Shown: piece by piece, positions 61,461 through 64,000 of the stretch
Position numbering within the stretch: position 1 is the first letter of the stretch
Layout: each line of letters begins with the position of its first letter
Origin: Phellopilus nigrolimitatus
Lineage: Eukaryota > Basidiomycota > Agaricomycetes > Hymenochaetales > Hymenochaetaceae
Direction: 5' to 3'
Assembly (NCBI GenBank): GCA_021029095.1
Contig: JAJOHG010000005.1
Coordinates: 868,001-932,000, forward strand
Length of the DNA: 64,000 bases
Program-made: the position numbers and the translations under genes
Notes under the pieces: model-generated
What the model saw: only the letters and a program-made list of their open reading frames with translations
Told to the model about the DNA's origin: nothing
The model's database searches: none

Positions 61461-63646
61461 ATGCCCGACTTGCTCGCGACGGACGGGCTTACTTATTTTC
61501 TTGGCTTCACTGCTGCGGCCGCGTTTTTGTTGCACTCGTTCCTCACCCCGCAGTCGCTCGTCCACCCCATCCTACTTGGGCGGCAAAGCGACGTCGAGCG
61601 CGTGCGGCAGGCCGGCGAAAGTGCGGTTTACAGAAATTATGGGACGGGGCTCATGGGCAGGGTGTGTCTATCGCACTTGCTATCTCTCTGATAGCTCTTC
61701 TGATGCGTAGTTATGTGCTTTGTGCATAGCTGCCTACAAGGCCGGCTAACGCAATCATGACACTTCTGGATTTCATCAAACCTGACTTTTCCGCCAGCAG
61801 GTCTCTTTGGTCCACGAATGTATGTCAATTCTGTTTTTGTAAGGACATTTTGCAAGGACAGAAAATAAACAGAATCTACTAGATAACGAACGAGAAACTC
61901 AAAGCACGCGTTGCTGCGTTGGGCACTGGTTTCGTACGAGTAGCAGGCCTTTTACCGAAGGAGTCCAACGTTCTGCTACTCTTAAACGATGGAATTGGTA
62001 TTAACATCGCATTCTCTTGGTCAAATAGTAACTGATAGCTCGACTAGATTTTCTTGTTGCCGACCTTGCGCTGGCCTCCCAGTCCATACCTTCGTTTACA
62101 ATCTCCTCCATGACCCTCCTGTCCTCCGTACTGGATGCACAGCCCCCAAGCGCGATAGTGGTTCATGTGCACTTCCTGAGCCACCTGCTTGAGCAGATTG
62201 CGGAAAACAGCGAGTATGCGCACCATACGCTCATCCTTGTCGGGGAAGGCGACTTGCCGAGGTTCTTGGAAAAGCTGCAGGTGAAGATCCTTTGGTTGGC
62301 CGACCTGGAGAGAAAGGGTGCGAAAGGAGAGGCTGTACAAACACCTGCGATTGGTATGACCCTCTAATGAGTGACGAGTCGGGTTGCTTACACAGAGATT
62401 ACGGTTGCAGAGCCGGAGGACGTTTTCTCGGTGTCTTACTATCCAGGCCCCAACAACGAGCTAAGAGCCACTCAGCTGACACATCAAGTAGGCTTGATCT
62501 GTAGCCCTTGGCATCAAGCTGGATTACTGATTCTTTCCCCTAGAATTTGACTGCGGGCGTCGCCGCTACCCGCGGACTTTTCCCTCTCAGTGGTCCCATC
62601 TCGCCGTCCGACTCCATTGCGTCTTCGCATTCGCTTTCTACGCCATTGGGACGCTCTATAGCATATACTGCTGTATATGAGGGCGCTCATTTTACTACTT
62701 CCGACTCGACCGTCGTGTTTGCCACTGATGATAGTACGTATTTTCTGTTCAGAGACGTAGTGAGTGAAGACGATGCTGATATTAATGACAGCTTCTGCTG
62801 ATTCTGGCGCGGTTCTAAAGAACATCATTTCGACGAGTCCTTCACCTACGATTGTTTTTGTGTTAGTAGTTCACCTCTTTCAATTACACACGATGAGGAA
62901 GAATTAACGCGTTCTTTGTTATTAGTACGCCCTCTCAACTGAACGCCGTTGTTTCGTCCATTATGTCTATCGCGCAAAAATCGCCGCTGTTCTTTTTCGG
63001 GTGGCGTCACAAGCTATACCATTTGCAACAAGGATTTCTCAGCAAGGATAGCATGTGGGACAGTTCGCTCTTTGCTTCTGCACGTAAGGCAGCCTTGAAA
63101 GGAACGGCCGACAGCCTGCGAGCCGTAATAGTCAGCGGTGGTATGTCCCATTCCTTATTTTAAGCAATGATGATTCATGAAACTATGTACGTAGGCGCTG
63201 TCGAAGCGAAGACACTAACCCCTGCCCGTCTTGCTCTGTCCGTGCCCATCGTGAACGCGCATGAACACCCGCTTGTTGCCGGCCCTGTGTTCTTCTCCCA
63301 CCCGCTGGACTTCCAGGAGTTTCCGTCTTCGGGAGACCCGAAGCTTGCGGACATCGCGCACGTGGGCCCTCCATCGATCAATGTCGAGGTCAAGCTCACG
63401 AGCGTGGATGACGCAGCAGTCGAAAGTGGGGCGGATCCCGTTGGCGACGTAAGACACCTTTCTTTCTACTAATATGAACTATCTAATTAATTCTTCCGCG
63501 TGCAGTTGGTCGTCCGCGGACCCTCCGTCACACACCCGCTGGACGGGGAGTCTACTCCGCACAGCTGGGTTCACATTGGTGAGAAAGGCGTCGCGCAATC
63601 GAACGGCACCTTCAAGGTGATTTCGGCGCCCAAGTATCATATTTGA
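61461..63646 (+). CDS. ANL-superfamily (AMP-binding-like) protein lacking the catalytic signature
   Basis: Looks like a diverged member of the acyl-CoA synthetase fold. Ten exons: 61461-61661, 61730-61819, 61883-61997, 62048-62353, 62396-62487, 62544-62733, 62792-62861, 62926-63140, 63195-63448 and 63506-63646. All phases match. A hydrophobic N-terminal segment (TYFLGFTAAAAFLLHSFL) precedes SDVERVRQAGESAVYRNYGT, which resembles the start of fungal long-chain acyl-CoA synthetases. Where the AMP/phosphate loop (YTSGTTGxPKG) should lie, the sequence reads VSYYPGPNNELRATQLTHQN, so the Ser/Thr/Gly loop and its lysine are lost while the following THxNL is kept. No GWxxTGD motif is seen. The C-terminus (HEHPLVAGPVFFSHPLDFQ, WVHIGEKGVAQ) is unlike active enzymes. 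Probably a membrane-anchored non-catalytic protein. Confidence 0.7.
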
Positions 63647-64000
63647 AGCGATGTTAGATGTGTAATATATATAATACGTGTTTTTTGTTACATTGTCCAT
63701 AAAAAAGCAGGATATACTGTACCTTGCTGTCTATGAAATCATTGAATGACGTTTGCTCCGGTGGGAAGGATATAAGCCAAACTTGTCGCTTGAGGTTCTT
63801 GTGCTAGACGCGACCCGGGTCTTACGAGTCACGTGTTCGATCGCGGTGGTTGTGATGAGGAATCATGTGGTTGTTCTGTTGTATGGTGGCTGTGGCTTCG
63901 GATTCTCCTATAAAAGGAACTGACTACTATAAAGCCATGTCGATCCTGTGCGCCATACACCCCCAACTTCAACTCCCCTCAGCCACGCGCTCATTCCGTC
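63647..64000. other. Right edge, probable promoter of a gene beyond the window
   Basis: After the ANL-like stop there is no coding region. The last 100 bases look like a core promoter and CT/AC-rich leader of a plus-strand gene starting outside the window. Confidence 0.45.
63909..63915 (+). promoter_or_regulatory. TATA box near the right edge
   Basis: A consensus TATAAAA followed by about 80 bases of leader-like sequence (ACACCCCCAACTTCAACTC). No start codon of the expected kind occurs before the window ends. Confidence 0.5.

Overview
The window is nuclear DNA from a filamentous basidiomycete, most likely an Agaricomycete. Genes are dense and split by many 45-70 nt GT-AG introns and very small exons. 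The gene set is fungal: Jsn1-type PUF protein, Sip5, Cbp4, Spc24, Shq1, Trp2, an Ssb-type Hsp70 and small secreted double-psi beta-barrel proteins. There are no operons, CRISPR arrays or bacterial features, and I found no tRNA or rRNA gene I could support. Gene models were built by hand from reading frames, splice signals and family knowledge; for most genes the exon lengths sum to an exact multiple of three.

Layout. 0.6-5.0 kb: Jsn1/Puf1-like RRM-PUF protein (+). 5.0-10.0 kb: gene-poor DNA with a 269-bp foldback element and a perfect 23-bp hairpin. 10.0-12.6 kb: oligopeptide transporter (+) broken by four single-base insertions. 13.1-15.5 kb: 12-exon RecQ-type helicase (-). 15.5-18.9 kb: gene-poor. 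18.9-21.5 kb: BCS1-like AAA ATPase (+). 22.8-24.0 kb: first secreted DPBB protein (+), with a frameshift. 24.2-27.8 kb: SERCA-type Ca2+-ATPase (-), one frameshift. 28.2-30.6 kb: Sip5 (+). 31.3-32.5 kb: second DPBB protein (+). 35.5-36.6 kb: RGG protein (+). 37.9-40.1 kb: arrestin-like protein (-). 40.5-42.5 kb: SLC35F6-like carrier (+). 43.4-44.5 kb: Cbp4 (+). 45.6-47.6 kb: Shq1 (-). 47.9-49.6 kb: Trp2 (+). 49.8-50.9 kb: mitochondrial uS2m (-). 51.1-53.3 kb: Ssb-type Hsp70 (+). 53.6-54.9 kb: Rfc2 (-). 55.1-58.1 kb: CAF-1 large subunit (+), one frameshift. 58.3-59.1 kb: Spc24 (-). 59.5-60.8 kb: histone H1 (-). 61.5-63.6 kb: degenerate ANL-superfamily protein (+). The right edge looks like a promoter of a gene outside the window.

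The right half is a run of head-to-head gene pairs sharing short promoters (arrestin/carrier, Shq1/Trp2, uS2m/Ssb, Rfc2/CAF-1, H1/ANL). Four neighbours serve chromosome replication and structure (Rfc2, CAF-1, Spc24, H1). Rfc2 and CAF-1 both act with PCNA at replication forks.

I did not see a clearly new multi-gene system. The best leads are the foldback and hairpin elements, a tryptophan-spaced Ser/Thr linker in a secreted protein, a RecQ helicase with DEAQ instead of DEAH, an ANL-fold protein that has lost its catalytic signature, four inferred GC-AG introns, and frame-breaking indels in four genes that need raw-read checks.
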